DNA of 64,000 bases, taken from NCBI RefSeq assembly GCF_000340215.1, contig NW_006921535.1, positions 248,001-312,000 on the forward strand, written 5' to 3'. This DNA is from Pseudocercospora fijiensis CIRAD86 (taxonomy: Eukaryota > Ascomycota > Dothideomycetes > Mycosphaerellales > Mycosphaerellaceae). Below, piece after piece: positions 11,394 through 22,847 of this stretch (position 1 is its first letter; each line of letters starts with the position of its first letter). A program made the translations under genes and the position numbers. Under the pieces are notes generated by a model that worked only from the letters and a program-made list of their open reading frames with translations, was not told the origin of the DNA and did no database searches.

Positions 11394-11607
11394 AACAACA
11401 ACAACAAGCCACTATCTGGCAATAGAATGCCTCTCTCAACACTTCTAAGTCATGGAAGCACACGTGAGCCGGATCGATGCTCCCATTCACCAGTTTGACA
11501 AACAACAACAACAAGCCACTATCTGGCAATAGAATGCCTCTCTCAACACTTATAAGTCATGGAAGCACACGTGAGCCGGATCGATGCTCCCATTCACCAG
11601 TTTGACA
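11394..11607 (+). repeat. 107-bp tandem duplication, two copies
   Basis: Copy 1 is 11394-11500 and copy 2 is 11501-11607. They differ at one position (CTTCTAAG against CTTATAAG). Each begins with an (AAC)n run and ends in CAGTTTGAC. The unit carries the O-methyltransferase promoter edge, start codon and first 16 or so codons, so the gene has two potential ATGs (11452 and 11559). The frame from the first runs into TAG inside copy 2. Confidence 0.95.
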
Positions 11608-12953
11608 GGATGCCAAACACCCACGACTTTCGCGAGTTACTCGACGCTCTGCGCCAGCAGACAGACATTGTAACCAAATGGCTCGATGCATCCTACCTTC
11701 CCACGCCATCTTCACTCGTGGGCTGGCCTGAGCATATGCCACAGCGAGTTCACGATGCTCGAGGGCGCCTGTCAGAAACGGCGCTGGTTTTGAGCCGGAT
11801 TGCCGCAGGCCCTGATAACCACCTTCACGACCTGGCGTGGAGGGTTAGTCTGATATACAAAAGTCCGCATGCAATGACACGACTGATCTGATCCCGATAG
11901 TCATTGAACGTCTCAGCCTTGCGCTGGATTCTGCACCATCGCATCCCAGAGGCCGTGGATCTCCACCACGGCACGCCGTACGCGGAGATTGCAAAAACAT
12001 GCGATGTGGATCAGTCGTTCCTCGAACGCGTCATACGCTTCTCCATGCACGACCTGATCTTCAATGAACCTGTTCCGGGACACGTCTCACACACGGTGTA
12101 TTCCGCAGCACTGGTCACCGGAGTGGGCCTGAAAGCGCTGATCAAAATGAACGCCGGAGATCTTGCGAGTGCTGGCTCGAAGCTGATCGAGGCGGAAGAG
12201 AAGTGGCCAGGCAGCCAGGAGGCCACCCATAGTCCGTGGAACTTCGCCTTCGATACCGAAGCACACGTGTTTTAGCATTCTGCACGACCGAACTACAACG
12301 AGTGGGCGCGCAATTTCACGGACATGATGGAGTACGATAACCAGCAGCCCGTCTACGCCTTGCGCCATGTCGTAGATGGGTATGAGTGGCAAAGCGTCAA
12401 GGACGTTGTGGATGTCGGAGGAGGAACTGGCGACCTGGGACTCGCATTGGCAGTTGGCCACAGTGGCTTGGATGTCAACGTTGCAGATCGACCGGCCACT
12501 ATTGACATCGCAAAGACACAGACTTGCCCCTCTACGCCGCCAGGCCTCCAGTTTGTGACATTTGATTTTTTCGGCCCGCTGCCGGAAGAAATCGCGTATT
12601 GCGAAGTCTACCTGCTCCGCAGAATCCTGCACGATTGGCTGGATCAGTTCGCGGTCAAGATCATCAAAAATCATTTGCCGGCTCTCAAGGCCGGCGCCAA
12701 AATGCTGGTGATGGAAATGGTTCTACCGGAGCCTGGTGAGCTGCCGCAGAGCTTGGACAAAACGATTCGCAGCCTGGACATGCTTATGAAGCATGTCTTG
12801 AATGGGAAAGAGCGGAGTAGGACGCAGTGCCAACAGTTATTCACCAGCGTGGATCCAGACTTGGTGATTGCATCCATCAAAAGACCTGAAGGAAGCGTTC
12901 TTAGTTTATTGGAAGTCAAGTGTGTCAATTCTCGTCGACCCATCATCATTTGA
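11559..12953 (+). pseudogene. SAM-dependent O-methyltransferase (fungal COMT-like) with a nonsense codon
   Basis: Typical small-molecule O-methyltransferase of secondary metabolism. Exon 1 is 11559-11843, the intron 11844-11900 (57 bp) and exon 2 11901-12953, about 444 codons. The N-terminal winged-helix/dimerisation part is followed by SAM motif I DVGGGTGDLGLALA and the catalytic-His block RRILHDWLDQ. The C-terminus is VIASIKRPEGSVLSLLEVK. A TAG at 12273-12275 interrupts the frame between FAFDTEAHVF and HSARPNYNEW, a stretch conserved without an intron in this family. No splice pair of credible length removes it. The rest of the gene is intact, so the loss looks recent. The start lies in the second copy of the 107-bp duplication. 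Confidence 0.8.
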
Positions 12954-13170
12954 GCAGGCATATCAGGTTAGAATTGTGTGAATCTCATTGGCGCGCTTCA
13001 ACAGCCTGCACATATCTTCACAAGCACGCACGACGCGGGCTTCGGCATCTTTCTTCAGCATTGTACCACGTCGTGAACTTACGTGCATTTCTGTCGGAGC
13101 CCGCTGCGATGTACGCGAGCATGGCTGGGACTGGGACATGGCCTTTCATTTCTGCGTGACTCTGGCCATC

Positions 13171-13709
13171 CTGCGTATAGACATGTCCTTCAGCCCTATA
13201 GACTTCGAGTACACCTTTACAGATATATCTCTAGCTCTGGTGCAACAGGCTAAGAAAAAGTTTGGAGCATATCCATAGATGAAGTTTGCCGTTTCGACTG
13301 CGAACGTGCTCCGCTAGAAGAGTTGCAAGGGCAATTTCATATTGCTGTTGCTGCAGGCTGTGTTCATGCAACTAGCAATGCAAGTGTCTCCGCCGGTCAC
13401 ATAAAGTCCCTTCTCCGGCCCGATGGTATTTTGTGCCTCGCTGAAATCACCCGCGCTCTTCCTTGGATGGACCTCGTCTTCGGTTTATTAGACGCTTGGT
13501 GGCTCTTTAGGGATAGTCGGACACATATCCTGGGCGATGAGAGTTTTTGGAATATTGCCTTGGGCTCTGCGGGCTTCAGATATGTCTCGTGGTCTGATGG
13601 AGATTCGGACGAAGCGAAAACTATGAGACTGTTTTGTGGATTCAACGGTGACTCTTCGGTCTCTTCTGTCGGCCCAGAAGACTATGCAATGGCAGGAGTC
13701 TCACATTGA
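13171..13709 (+). pseudogene. Relic of a C-terminal methyltransferase domain of a non-reducing polyketide synthase
   Basis: The first part reads FEYTFTDISLALVQQAKKKF and ends in a stop at 13276-13278. The second part resumes in another frame (13323 onward) with QFHIAVAAGCVHATSNASVS, KSLLRPDGILCLAEITRALP and DLVFGLLDAWWLF...SFWNIALGSAGFRYVSWSDG. These are the hallmark blocks of the methyltransferase domain of NR-PKSs (YTFTDIS, HATxN, LLxPxGxLxLxExTRxxPWxDLVFGLLxxWWLF, DGD...C/GF). Flanking ACP, KS or reductase sequence was not seen. One stop plus one frameshift make it non-functional. The strand is opposite to the SAT relic at 10.5-10.9 kb, so any parent PKS gene has been rearranged. Confidence 0.75.
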
Positions 13710-14313
13710 CGAGCATTGTATCTTTGAGAATCTGCATGTCAATTCCTCCATGACCATATGCAGACTGTGAGAATGCACATTGTGTAGCGCTGATGTAGCC
13801 CAAGTAAGATAGAGCTTAGCTAGCTAGTCGACGATAAATAAATATAACGGTTGAGGCTTGCTGCTACAGCCTGTACTCTCAACGGGAGAATGGCGCAAGT
13901 GAGAAAATGTGTTGATAAAATGCAATTTCATATCGAGTCGAGGCGGTTGTTGTGGCTGCGGGTCGGGCCGCTCCAGCGTGCATGGATTCAAACGCGCGCC
14001 GTCACACACTTCGAACTTCGAAGCTTTCCTGAGCCGCAAGGATCACCTCCTCTACCTTTTACCCAAACTCCCCCACAACTCCCTTCCTCTCCTGCACTAC
14101 ACTCTGGACACGCGACAGACACCCCAATCCATCACCATCGCGCCTGCAACTATCACGCGCGCGCGAATACATTCTGAAAGTACGTGCAGAGGCAATAAAC
14201 ACGCGCAACAGACGTGCTTCTGGTCCAGCTTCACGGCATCACAGCCTGAGTAGGCGCACCAGGCGCACTACACACAACAGCAGTCCGCGCATACACCCAC
14301 ACTCCTCGCCACT
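13710..14313. other. Promoter region of the ISWI gene
   Basis: No gene supported. From about 14040 the sequence is C-rich (CCTCCTCTACC, ACTCCCCCACAACTCCC type), typical of strong fungal leaders upstream of housekeeping genes. Confidence 0.5.
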
Positions 14314-17300
14314 ATGAGTAACGGAGGAGCCCTGGGCGTGGGCGACGGCAGCTTGCCCGACGCAATGATGCTCGACACTCCCGACTACACAGACTCCGAG
14401 TCCAATCCGACAGGCACAGCTAACAGCGTCGCCGGAGATGTCCAGACAGATGGCCGCAAGAAGCGATGGGAGGGCAACAGCCTTCGCAAGAGCATGCTTG
14501 GCAAGAAGCATGACCGACTGGGAGAGAACAAGGAAGACGACTCCGTCCGTCGATTTCGATATCTGCTAGGCTTGACAGACTTGTTCCGACATTTCATCGA
14601 CACGAACCCCGACCCCAAGATTCGCGACATCATGACCGAGATTGATCGTCAGGATCAAGAAGAGAAAGACAAGGCCGCGGCAGGAAACAAGCGCAAGGGA
14701 GGCGCGTCCGGCGATCGGCGGCGGCGGACCGAGAAAGAAGAAGACGCTGAACTTTTGCGCCAAGGAAAGCAGGAGGGCAAGGTTGAACACACCATCTTCC
14801 GCGAGAGTCCGAGCTACATCCAAGGTGGCGAGATGAGAGATTACCAGGTCGCTGGTCTCAATTGGCTGATCAGCTTACACGAAAACGGTATCTCTGGTAT
14901 CCTTGCAGACGAGATGGGTCTTGGCAAGACTCTCCAGACCATCTCGTTCATAGGCTACCTGAGATTCTGGCAAGGCATCACTGGTCCTCATCTGGTCGCA
15001 GTGCCCAAATCGACGCTCGACAACTGGAAGCGCGAGTTTGCCAAGTGGATTCCAGAGATCAATGTTCTTGTACTGCAAGGTGCCAAGGAAGAGCGTCACG
15101 AGCTCATTAACGACCGCCTGGTGGATGAGAAGTTCGACGTCTGCATCACGTCTTACGAGATGATCCTGCGCGAGAAAAGCCATTTGAAGAAGTTCGCTTG
15201 GGAGTACATCATTATTGATGAAGCTCACCGTATCAAGAACGAAGAGTCCTCCTTGGCACAGATCATCCGTATCTTCAATTCGCGAAACCGGTTGCTGATC
15301 ACCGGAACACCCCTTCAGAACAACCTGCATGAGCTATGGGCGCTTTTGAACTTCTTACTCCCGGACGTCTTCGGTGACTCGGAGGCTTTCGACTCGTGGT
15401 TCAACAATCAAGACGCCGACCAAGACACCGTCGTACAACAGCTACATCGTGTCCTCAGACCTTTCCTCCTGCGACGTGTAAAGAGCGATGTTGAAAAAAG
15501 CTTGCTACCAAAGAAAGAGATGAATCTGTACGTTGGCATGAGCGAAATGCAGATCAAGTGGTACAAAAGCATCTTGGAGAAGGATATTGATGCTGTCAAT
15601 GGAGCAGCGGGCAACAAGGAGAGCAAGACGCGTCTCCTCAATATTGTGATGCAGCTTCGAAAGTGCTGCAATCACCCATACCTCTTCGACGGTGCTGAGC
15701 CAGGTCCTCCATACACGACCGACGAGCATCTGGTCTTCAACTCGGCCAAGATGGTTATGCTGGACAAGCTTCTGAACCGCATGCAAGCGCAAGGTAGCCG
15801 AGTGCTGATCTTTTCTCAAATGTCTCGTGTTCTTGACATTTTGGAGGACTACTCCGTCATGCGCGGCTATAAATATTGCCGTATCGATGGCTCTACTGCC
15901 CACGAGGACCGCATTGCGGCGATCGACGATTACAACAAGGAGGGCTCCGAGAAATTCCTCTTCCTGCTGACTACTCGTGCGGGTGGCCTGGGCATCAATT
16001 TGACAACTGCAGACATTGTCGTTCTGTTTGATTCGGATTGGAACCCACAGGCAGATCTGCAGGCCATGGATCGTGCTCATCGCATCGGTCAAACCAAGCA
16101 AGTGCACGTGTTCCGCTTCATCACCGAGAAGGCCATCGAAGAAAAGGTCTTGGAGCGTGCTGCACAGAAGTTGCGTCTCGATCAACTCGTCATCCAGCAA
16201 GGACGTGCACAACAACAAGCCAAGCAGGCCGCCTCGAAAGACGAACTTCTAGGCATGATCCAGCACGGTGCGGAGACGATCTTCGAGAGCAAGGATGGCT
16301 ACGGCGCATTCGGAAAGGGCGGCGACGACGATCTTGATGCGATTCTGGCCGCTGGAGAAGAAAAGACCAAAGAGATGAATGCCAAGTACGAGAAGCTTGG
16401 TCTTGACGACCTTCAGAAGTTCAGCTCCGAGGCTGGAACATACGAATGGAACGGCGAGAGCTTCATCAATCGCAAGAAGGAGATTGGCCTCAACTGGATC
16501 AATCCTTCGAAGCGTGAGCGTAAAGAGCAGTCTTACTCGATGGACAAGTACTACCGCACAGCTCTTGCTACAGGTGGACCGAAGCCAGATCCGAAGCCAA
16601 AGGTTCCACGCGCGCCAAAGCAGATGTCTATGCATGACTACCAATTCTTCTCTTCTCGGTTGGGCGACCTCCAGGAGAAGGAGACTGCCTACTTCCGCAA
16701 AGAGAACAATCTCAAAGCTCCGTTGGCTGATGGCGATGAAGAGACCCTCGATCAACGCCTTCAAGACCAAGAATTGGAGCAGCAGAACATCGACAATGCA
16801 GAACCTCTCACCGAGGAAGAGATTGCTGAGAAGGAGCAGCTTGCGACCGAAGGCTTTGGCGAATGGAACAAGCGTGACTTCCAGCAATTCATCAACGGTA
16901 GCGCCAAGTATGGACGCAACGACTACGAAGCCATTGCACTCGAGGTTGATAGCAAGAACCCGAAGGAGGTCAAGGAATATGCCAAGGTCTTCTGGAAGCG
17001 CTACAAGGAGATCCACAACTGGGAGAAGCACATTTCTGCCATCAAGGAAGGTGAGCAGCGCGCTGCTCGTGTAATCGAACAACGCGAGATGCTCAAGAAG
17101 AAGCTGGCAATGTATCGCGTACCGCTGCAACAGCTGAAGCTCAACTACACCGTCAGCACCACAAACAAGAAGGTGTATACCGAGGAAGAAGATCGGTTCC
17201 TCCTTGTCATGCTTAACAGATATGGCATTGATACGGAGGGCGTCTACGAGAAGATTCGTGACGAGATCCGTGAGAGCCCACTTTTCCGCTTTGACTGGTT

Positions 17301-17652
17301 CTTCTTATCGCGGACGCCACAAGAGATCAGCAGACGTTGCGCCACGCTCATCACCACTGTCACGCGAGAGATGGAGGGCACGAATGGCAAGGAGAACAAG
17401 CGTGCAGCTGATGACGACGATGAGGAAGAAGAAGAGCCCGTCAAGAAGAAGGGTAGACCTTCTGGGAGTGGTTTGAAGGTGAGCCTGCATGTCGAAAGAG
17501 ATCATGATGAATTGATTGCTAATGCGTTCGTACAGAACAAGGCCGTCAATGGTGTCAAGGGAACTCCTAATGGCACATCTCGTGCTGCTAGTGTCGATAC
17601 GACTGCGTCTGGAGGAGCGTCAAAGGGGAAGAGCAAGGGTCGCAAGAGATAG
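14314..17652 (+). CDS. ISWI: ISWI-type chromatin-remodelling ATPase
   Basis: Nuclear SNF2-family motor that slides and spaces nucleosomes. The N-terminal region leads into the ATPase core: motif [12 protein letters not shown] (about 196-206), motif [17 protein letters not shown] (about 300-315), TGTPLQNN, and the C-lobe with [12 protein letters not shown] and [15 protein letters not shown]. The HAND region is at about 740-830, SANT at about 850-900 ([20 protein letters not shown]) and SLIDE at about 910-1030 ([30 protein letters not shown]). The tail is acidic then basic. One intron is likely at 17479-17535 (57 bp; GTGAGC donor, TGCTAATG branch, GTACAG acceptor). It is a multiple of three without a stop, so the spliced product is 1093 residues and the unspliced frame 1112. 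Filamentous fungi commonly have one ISWI; I cannot choose between yeast Isw1 and Isw2 names. Confidence 0.97.
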   Translation: MSNGGALGVGDGSLPDAMMLDTPDYTDSESNPTGTANSVAGDVQTDGRKKRWEGNSLRKSMLGKKHDRLGENKEDDSVRRFRYLLGLTDLFRHFIDTNPDPKIRDIMTEIDRQDQEEKDKAAAGNKRKGGASGDRRRRTEKEEDAELLRQGKQEGKVEHTIFRESPSYIQGGEMRDYQVAGLNWLISLHENGISGILADEMGLGKTLQTISFIGYLRFWQGITGPHLVAVPKSTLDNWKREFAKWIPEINVLVLQGAKEERHELINDRLVDEKFDVCITSYEMILREKSHLKKFAWEYIIIDEAHRIKNEESSLAQIIRIFNSRNRLLITGTPLQNNLHELWALLNFLLPDVFGDSEAFDSWFNNQDADQDTVVQQLHRVLRPFLLRRVKSDVEKSLLPKKEMNLYVGMSEMQIKWYKSILEKDIDAVNGAAGNKESKTRLLNIVMQLRKCCNHPYLFDGAEPGPPYTTDEHLVFNSAKMVMLDKLLNRMQAQGSRVLIFSQMSRVLDILEDYSVMRGYKYCRIDGSTAHEDRIAAIDDYNKEGSEKFLFLLTTRAGGLGINLTTADIVVLFDSDWNPQADLQAMDRAHRIGQTKQVHVFRFITEKAIEEKVLERAAQKLRLDQLVIQQGRAQQQAKQAASKDELLGMIQHGAETIFESKDGYGAFGKGGDDDLDAILAAGEEKTKEMNAKYEKLGLDDLQKFSSEAGTYEWNGESFINRKKEIGLNWINPSKRERKEQSYSMDKYYRTALATGGPKPDPKPKVPRAPKQMSMHDYQFFSSRLGDLQEKETAYFRKENNLKAPLADGDEETLDQRLQDQELEQQNIDNAEPLTEEEIAEKEQLATEGFGEWNKRDFQQFINGSAKYGRNDYEAIALEVDSKNPKEVKEYAKVFWKRYKEIHNWEKHISAIKEGEQRAARVIEQREMLKKKLAMYRVPLQQLKLNYTVSTTNKKVYTEEEDRFLLVMLNRYGIDTEGVYEKIRDEIRESPLFRFDWFFLSRTPQEISRRCATLITTVTREMEGTNGKENKRAADDDDEEEEEPVKKKGRPSGSGLKVSLHVERDHDELIANAFVQNKAVNGVKGTPNGTSRAASVDTTASGGASKGKSKGRKR

Positions 17653-18148
17653 AGTCTGCGCAACCAGGGCGTGGAATGATTTGTTCTTCAAGCGAGGTGA
17701 CCGGCGTTTGGGTGTTTGGAGGCAAGATCCACGAAAGGACAATGGGCGGGCGGCAGAGTTCAAAGCCGGTGGCGATGACTGGTATGGATGGGAACAAAGA
17801 AATGCATGTTACAGACTAAGGTCACCGAATGTTCAATTAGCTTGCATGAATGAGACTTTCTAGACAAGGCTGCCTAACGCCAGGTCGCTATTTGTGGAGA
17901 TGAATTCCTCAGACCAAACATGTCACATTGCGAGATGAGGTTTGGGAAGGGCGAGGCAAGGAAATGCGCCAGTATGGGGATGTGAGCGCCTTCCAGAGGC
18001 GTGCTCTTGATTAAATTTTTCGATACGTAATGCTCCCAAAACTTTCCGCTGCCGTGACATTCATAAAAACCTACCCATCCATCTCGCATATGCTCGCCAA
18101 GCACAGCCATATACTTACCATAGAACAATCCCACCTCATGCATTACAT
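17653..18148. other. Convergent 3' region between ISWI and the zinc-knuckle gene
   Basis: No gene supported. It holds the 3' UTRs of two convergent genes. Confidence 0.5.
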
Positions 18149-19786
18149 CTAAACCTCCCAAGCCCTCAACTCCAAATCACCCTCATCAAAACAAACCTCA
18201 TCACTCACAAACCTCCTCTCATACCCAAACCCTCCCACACTACACCTCCCCACACAATCAAACACCACAAACACCCCCCACTCCGCAATCTCCTCTAAAA
18301 GCAGCAACTCACTCGTCTTCGACTGCCACGGAATATTCACAAAATGTCGATCCACAAATATCCCTTCCGTCCCACAATGTCCACACCTCGGCACCTGGCG
18401 CGCGAACAATGCTTCCATGGCTTTCGGGTCCCGGTAGATTTGGACGCCTTGGTACAAAGCCATTTTGACTTCGTTCATGCGCGCGAGAGACAGAATGGAG
18501 TTTTCGAGGATGGAGGTTTCGTTTTGGAGAATTTTGTAGTTCATGTTTTGGAGGGGGCTGAGTTTTCGCGAGTAGAGGCATTTTTTGCGCACCGAGTGTT
18601 CCACGCTGGAGATTTGGGAGGTCCGGAGGGAGTGTAGGGCTGCTTCGTATTGGTGGCAGGTTGTGCGGGAGGCGCCTTTGGAGGCCATTTGGCGGATGAG
18701 GGAGAGGTCGGAGGCGTATTGGTTGTTGATGGTAGTAGTGTTGATAGTGCTGCGGGGGTAGGTTGGAGTTGGATTACTCGGAATGTAGTTGGTGTTGAGT
18801 CTGGCTCGGACGTTTGATGTACGTCTGGGGGTGGAGTATTCGATGTCACTCATGCTGTCGACGACTTGGAGTTTCTTGTCGAAAATCCCGCGCTCGGCAT
18901 CTTCAATGGATTTCTGTCTTGCACGTTTGTACTCGGGGGAGAAAGTCTTGTCTTGAGCGAGGAACTCGGCTTGGTCAAGGAGGTATTGTTGGCGCTTGAG
19001 CTGAGCCTCGTGTAGGATGATGCCGTCAGATGACCACTGGAAGCGGCTGCCGTGAGGGTCGCGCTTAGCCCAACCAGTCTTGTTGAAGTACTGGTCGTAC
19101 ACGCTAGCTTCCTTGTTGGATCGACATTCGGAAGTGGCGTGGCCTCTCTTAGCACACTTGGCGCAAGGCTCTGAGATTGGGCATTGACACTCATCGATGG
19201 TATGGCCTCGTGAGTGACAGGCTGTACAGGCTAGTGCGCTTCGATTGTGACGAGCGATGCTGTGATAATCCTCACACTTGTGCGTCCAGTGCCCTTGTTC
19301 GTTGCAGTAGGCACAGTAGGCTTTCTCGGCGATTTTGGATGTCTCACCCTTTGACAGATCTACAGGGTAGTGTGTGGAGGACTGGATCGCGACGAGACCG
19401 CGGAGGTTCTTGTCAACCCTGTCATTCTTGCTATTGTTGCCATTGTTGGTGGCAAATGGGACTCGGCCGTCACTGGCCCAAGTGTTATTGTTAGAGTCCG
19501 AGTTGGAGTTCTGGTTCTTCTTGTTGTCACGATCGTTGTTGCTATTCTTCTTGTCGTTGCCGTTCTTTCCACACTCTTCGGTCTTGTGCCCACTCATTTT
19601 GCACTTGGTGCAAAGCTTGAACGAGGAGTTGGCTGGACAAAACTTGTTCTTCTTGCCTTCGTTCTTGTGTCTCTCATCCTTCACCCAGAACTTGCAGTCT
19701 TTGCAGAGTTTGTCGAAGTCCGAAGACTTGTCCTTCGACATGAACTTGGTGTTTGGAACGAAATCTGGCTTCTTGTAACCACCCAT
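18149..19786 (-). CDS. CCHC zinc-knuckle protein of unknown function
   Basis: Intronless, 545 codons from the ATG at 19786 (context CACACAATGGG). The frame stays open upstream to 20071, but that part looks like leader. The N-terminal region has a Cys/His cluster (KLCKDCKFWVKDERH) and an Asn/Lys-rich low-complexity linker. Four C-x2-C-x4-H-x4-C knuckles follow: CTKCKMSGHKTEEC, CAYCNEQGHWTHKC, CTACHSRGHTIDEC and CAKCAKRGHATSEC. A C-terminal CGHCGTEG pair sits near a Trp-containing block. The knuckles suggest RNA or single-stranded DNA binding. I see no Gag capsid or protease feature that would make it a retroelement, and codon use matches the neighbours. Function unknown; it shares a divergent promoter with HAS1. 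Confidence 0.75.
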   Translation of the reverse strand: MGGYKKPDFVPNTKFMSKDKSSDFDKLCKDCKFWVKDERHKNEGKKNKFCPANSSFKLCTKCKMSGHKTEECGKNGNDKKNSNNDRDNKKNQNSNSDSNNNTWASDGRVPFATNNGNNSKNDRVDKNLRGLVAIQSSTHYPVDLSKGETSKIAEKAYCAYCNEQGHWTHKCEDYHSIARHNRSALACTACHSRGHTIDECQCPISEPCAKCAKRGHATSECRSNKEASVYDQYFNKTGWAKRDPHGSRFQWSSDGIILHEAQLKRQQYLLDQAEFLAQDKTFSPEYKRARQKSIEDAERGIFDKKLQVVDSMSDIEYSTPRRTSNVRARLNTNYIPSNPTPTYPRSTINTTTINNQYASDLSLIRQMASKGASRTTCHQYEAALHSLRTSQISSVEHSVRKKCLYSRKLSPLQNMNYKILQNETSILENSILSLARMNEVKMALYQGVQIYRDPKAMEALFARQVPRCGHCGTEGIFVDRHFVNIPWQSKTSELLLLEEIAEWGVFVVFDCVGRCSVGGFGYERRFVSDEVCFDEGDLELRAWEV

Positions 19787-20639
19787 TGTGTGAGGTGTCT
19801 TTGAACTTGTTTCTCTCGTTGGATTAATGTTCTTAAATGTGTGCTTGACTAAGAGCGATGGTACTGACCAGCAGATACCCGAAAAGGAAGAACAAATGAA
19901 ATGAGGAAAACTTGACGAGTTTGTGTTGGTGTAGTGTGATGAGAAGAGGGAAAGGGGGGCGAATCGGGGCAGCTCGCAGTATATGAGCGGAAGACAAATT
20001 GCTAAAGATAGGTTTTGTCGGTTGATGGCACAAAGAGAAGTTCTTTTGTTGTGAAGACGTAATCTCCACACACATTGTGGTAAGCTCGTTCGCTGTTGAC
20101 GTCAAAGAGCTATGTCCGTAACAATAGTCCATGTGATGCAAGGTCGCTGCTGGCGTTCGAGTACAATCGTACAATGAGGTGGATGGCAGAAGACGTCCTC
20201 TGTACCGGTGAGTAGGTCTGGGCCAGTCACGAGAGATGAATGCATCTCGCTGCTGGGTGCAGAACGCAAAGCCTGACGACTTGGCAGCCTTATCTCGTCA
20301 AGCGGGTTATATTGCTGCCATGATTGATACCTGGGAAGTATTCTAGCCGGTTCTGAGGCAGTCCCTCTCTCTCCGCGTGTATGTCAGCTCAGCAGTAGAC
20401 CAGCAGGCAGATCAAGTCGGCCATACGCCAGGCAATGCTTCATGTTCGACGAGTACCACCACAGAACAGGATTGTATGTCTGCCTGAGGTGTAGTTCTGG
20501 CATTCAGCCAGTGCCAAGCCTTTCGCTTGCTCGGACCGAGAAAGTCTATCGCCGTCTCGAACTTTTTGCCTCAAGAAAATATTCGACATTCGCAAACTTC
20601 AGACTTCCGCACGGCCAAGCTCGTCGCACTTCCCAAAGC
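19787..20639. other. Divergent promoter between the zinc-knuckle gene and HAS1
   Basis: About 850 bp. Both flanking coding frames stay open some way into it (to 20071 on the minus strand, from 20442 on the plus strand), but the extensions lack conserved features. No other gene seen. Confidence 0.5.
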
Positions 20640-22847
20640 ATGTCGACAGATGACGACTTCATACGCGACGCGATAGGAAAACGCAAGCGAAAGTACGGAA
20701 AGCCCTACGACCCAGCGCTCATGTCTGGAGCTTTATCGTCCCCCGTTATGGAAGAGGACGATCCGATGGAGGAGGAAGTTGCTGCGAGAAAGAAGACCAA
20801 GAAAGAGCATACGAAGCGCAAACACGAGGAGAGTACGACCAGTGGCGTGAAGCACGAGGAGAAGAAGGCAAAATCAAAACTGGCGCAGCAGGATGATGAG
20901 GATGATGCGCCAGAGGAGCAGCCAGCTAAGAAGAAATCAAGGAAAGAGCGAAAAGAAGAAAAGCGAAGGCAGAAGGAGCAAGAGGAGGGGGTGGAGCCTG
21001 TGAAGGAGCCAAAGATCGTCAAAGAAACGCACCAGGTAGAAAAAGAGGCAGAAGAGCAGGTTACCAAGGAATTGAAAGAAGCTGCGACAGAGGCCGATGA
21101 TGACTTCGCGAGCTTCGATGAGGAGGATGAGCAAAACGATCCAGAGAAGGACGATTCGGAAATCAAGTCTGGCAGCGAAGAGGAGGATGCCGTTCAAGAT
21201 AGTGCAAATGGCGCTGCTGAAGAGGATAGTGACCAAAATGAGTCTTCTGGAGAGGATGAGGAGGTCGATGGTGAGCCAGAGCAACCTACGAGCGATGGAG
21301 ATTTGGGCCAACCTTCTGATCTGCCATCTGCGCTTGGCGTCTCTCTTCCCATGACCGCAACAACACCCCAGAAGTTCTCCGAGCTGAATCTATCCGAGAA
21401 GACTATGCGAGCGATCAAAGACATGCCCTTCGACACCATGACCGAGATCCAGCAGCGGGGTATACCTCCTTTACTTGCCGGTAGAGATGTCCTTGGTGCT
21501 GCAAAGACTGGATCTGGAAAGACACTGGCGTTTCTCATCCCTGCTGTGGAGATGCTGCACTCGCTAAGATTCAAGCCTCGAAATGGTACTGGTGTCATTG
21601 TCGTTTCGCCTACTCGAGAATTGGCGCTGCAAATCTTTGGCGTGGCGCGCGAGCTCATGGAACACCATTCTCAGACTTTCGGCATCGTCATTGGAGGCGC
21701 AAATCGACGAGCTGAAGCTGAAAAGCTCTCCAAGGGCGTGAATCTGCTCATCGCTACGCCCGGACGTCTGCTTGACCATCTACAGAACACGCAAGGATTC
21801 GTATTCAAGAACGTCAAAGCCCTTGTAATTGACGAGGCTGATCGAATTCTTGAAGTTGGATTTGAAGACGAAATGCGCCAGATCGTGAAGATTCTGCCAA
21901 AGGAAGACCGCCAAACGATGCTTTTCTCCGCCACACAAACCACCAAAGTCGAAGATCTTGCCAGAATATCGCTCCGAGCGGGTCCGCTATACATCAACGT
22001 GGACAGTCGGCAGGAGCACAGCACGGTCGCCGGCCTTGAGCAAGGCTACACAATTTGCGAGGCTGACATGCGATTCCGGCTACTCTTCACCTTCCTTAAA
22101 CGACACGCTTCGAAAAAGATCATTGTCTTCTTCAGCAGTTGCAATTGTGTCAAGTACTACTCAGAACTGCTCAACTACATTGACCTGCCTGTGCTTGACC
22201 TCCACGGCAAGCAGAAGCAACAGAAACGCACGAACACTTTTTTCGAGTTCTGCAATGCCAAGAACGGTACCCTCATCTGTACAGATGTCGCGGCGAGAGG
22301 TCTCGATATTCCCGCTGTGGACTGGATCGTACAGTTCGACCCACCAGATGATCCTCGAGACTACATCCATCGTGTCGGTCGTACAGCTAGAGGTGCGAAT
22401 GGAAAGGGCAAGAGTTTGATGTTTTTGCAGCCAAATGAAGTCGGCTTCCTCAGTCATTTGAAGGAGGCCAAAGTACCACTTGTTGAGTTTGAGATTCCGT
22501 CGAAGAAGATTCTCGACATTCAGAGTCAGCTTGAGATGCTGATCGGGAAGAATTACTATCTCAACAAGGTATGTTCCAACAATGATCATTTTATGAGCAC
22601 ATTGCTAACAATGTATCAGTCTGCCAAGGATGGCTTCCGCTCATACCTCCAAGCCTACGCATCGCACTCCCTTCGCTCCGTCTTCAACATCCAGCAGCTT
22701 GACCTCAAAAAGGTCGCCAAGAGCTTCGGATTCCCAGTCCCACCAAAAGTCGACATCAATCTTGGCGCGAGCATGAAGAAGCCCGACAGCGCGAGACGAT
22801 CATATGGAAGCCAACCTAAGCAAAAGTTCGGCAACAAGCGCAGATAG
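20640..22847 (+). CDS. HAS1: ATP-dependent RNA helicase Has1 (DEAD-box)
   Basis: Nucleolar DEAD-box helicase needed for 40S and 60S ribosome biogenesis. The ATG at 20640 begins [20 protein letters not shown]. About 210 residues of Lys/Glu/Asp-rich low complexity precede the core. Motifs: Q region [24 protein letters not shown] (about 287-295), [12 protein letters not shown] (about 398), [16 protein letters not shown] and HRVGRTARG (about 577). The Has1-specific C-terminal block [20 protein letters not shown] spans an intron at 22569-22619 (51 bp, GTATGT...CAG, branch GCTAAC). That intron is a multiple of three and stop-free; removing it restores the block and gives 718 residues. Yeast Has1 is 505 residues, so the N-terminal extension is long. 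An in-frame ATG at 20442 is less likely as start. Confidence 0.95.
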   Translation: MSTDDDFIRDAIGKRKRKYGKPYDPALMSGALSSPVMEEDDPMEEEVAARKKTKKEHTKRKHEESTTSGVKHEEKKAKSKLAQQDDEDDAPEEQPAKKKSRKERKEEKRRQKEQEEGVEPVKEPKIVKETHQVEKEAEEQVTKELKEAATEADDDFASFDEEDEQNDPEKDDSEIKSGSEEEDAVQDSANGAAEEDSDQNESSGEDEEVDGEPEQPTSDGDLGQPSDLPSALGVSLPMTATTPQKFSELNLSEKTMRAIKDMPFDTMTEIQQRGIPPLLAGRDVLGAAKTGSGKTLAFLIPAVEMLHSLRFKPRNGTGVIVVSPTRELALQIFGVARELMEHHSQTFGIVIGGANRRAEAEKLSKGVNLLIATPGRLLDHLQNTQGFVFKNVKALVIDEADRILEVGFEDEMRQIVKILPKEDRQTMLFSATQTTKVEDLARISLRAGPLYINVDSRQEHSTVAGLEQGYTICEADMRFRLLFTFLKRHASKKIIVFFSSCNCVKYYSELLNYIDLPVLDLHGKQKQQKRTNTFFEFCNAKNGTLICTDVAARGLDIPAVDWIVQFDPPDDPRDYIHRVGRTARGANGKGKSLMFLQPNEVGFLSHLKEAKVPLVEFEIPSKKILDIQSQLEMLIGKNYYLNKVCSNNDHFMSTLLTMYQSAKDGFRSYLQAYASHSLRSVFNIQQLDLKKVAKSFGFPVPPKVDINLGASMKKPDSARRSYGSQPKQKFGNKRR

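Noticed and set aside
11146..11529. Minus-strand frame with Cys run and shared MPDSGLLLLF start
   Set aside because: The shared start arises from the 107-bp duplication read backwards; no protein-like pattern.
18149..19786. Gag polyprotein of a retroelement (CCHC knuckles)
   Set aside because: No capsid, protease or polymerase follows, composition is normal and there is no RIP; more likely a host gene.
20442..20639. Upstream in-frame extension of HAS1
   Set aside because: The extension has no conserved feature and the ATG at 20640 starts a lysine-rich end typical of Has1. Use of the upstream ATG cannot be fully excluded.
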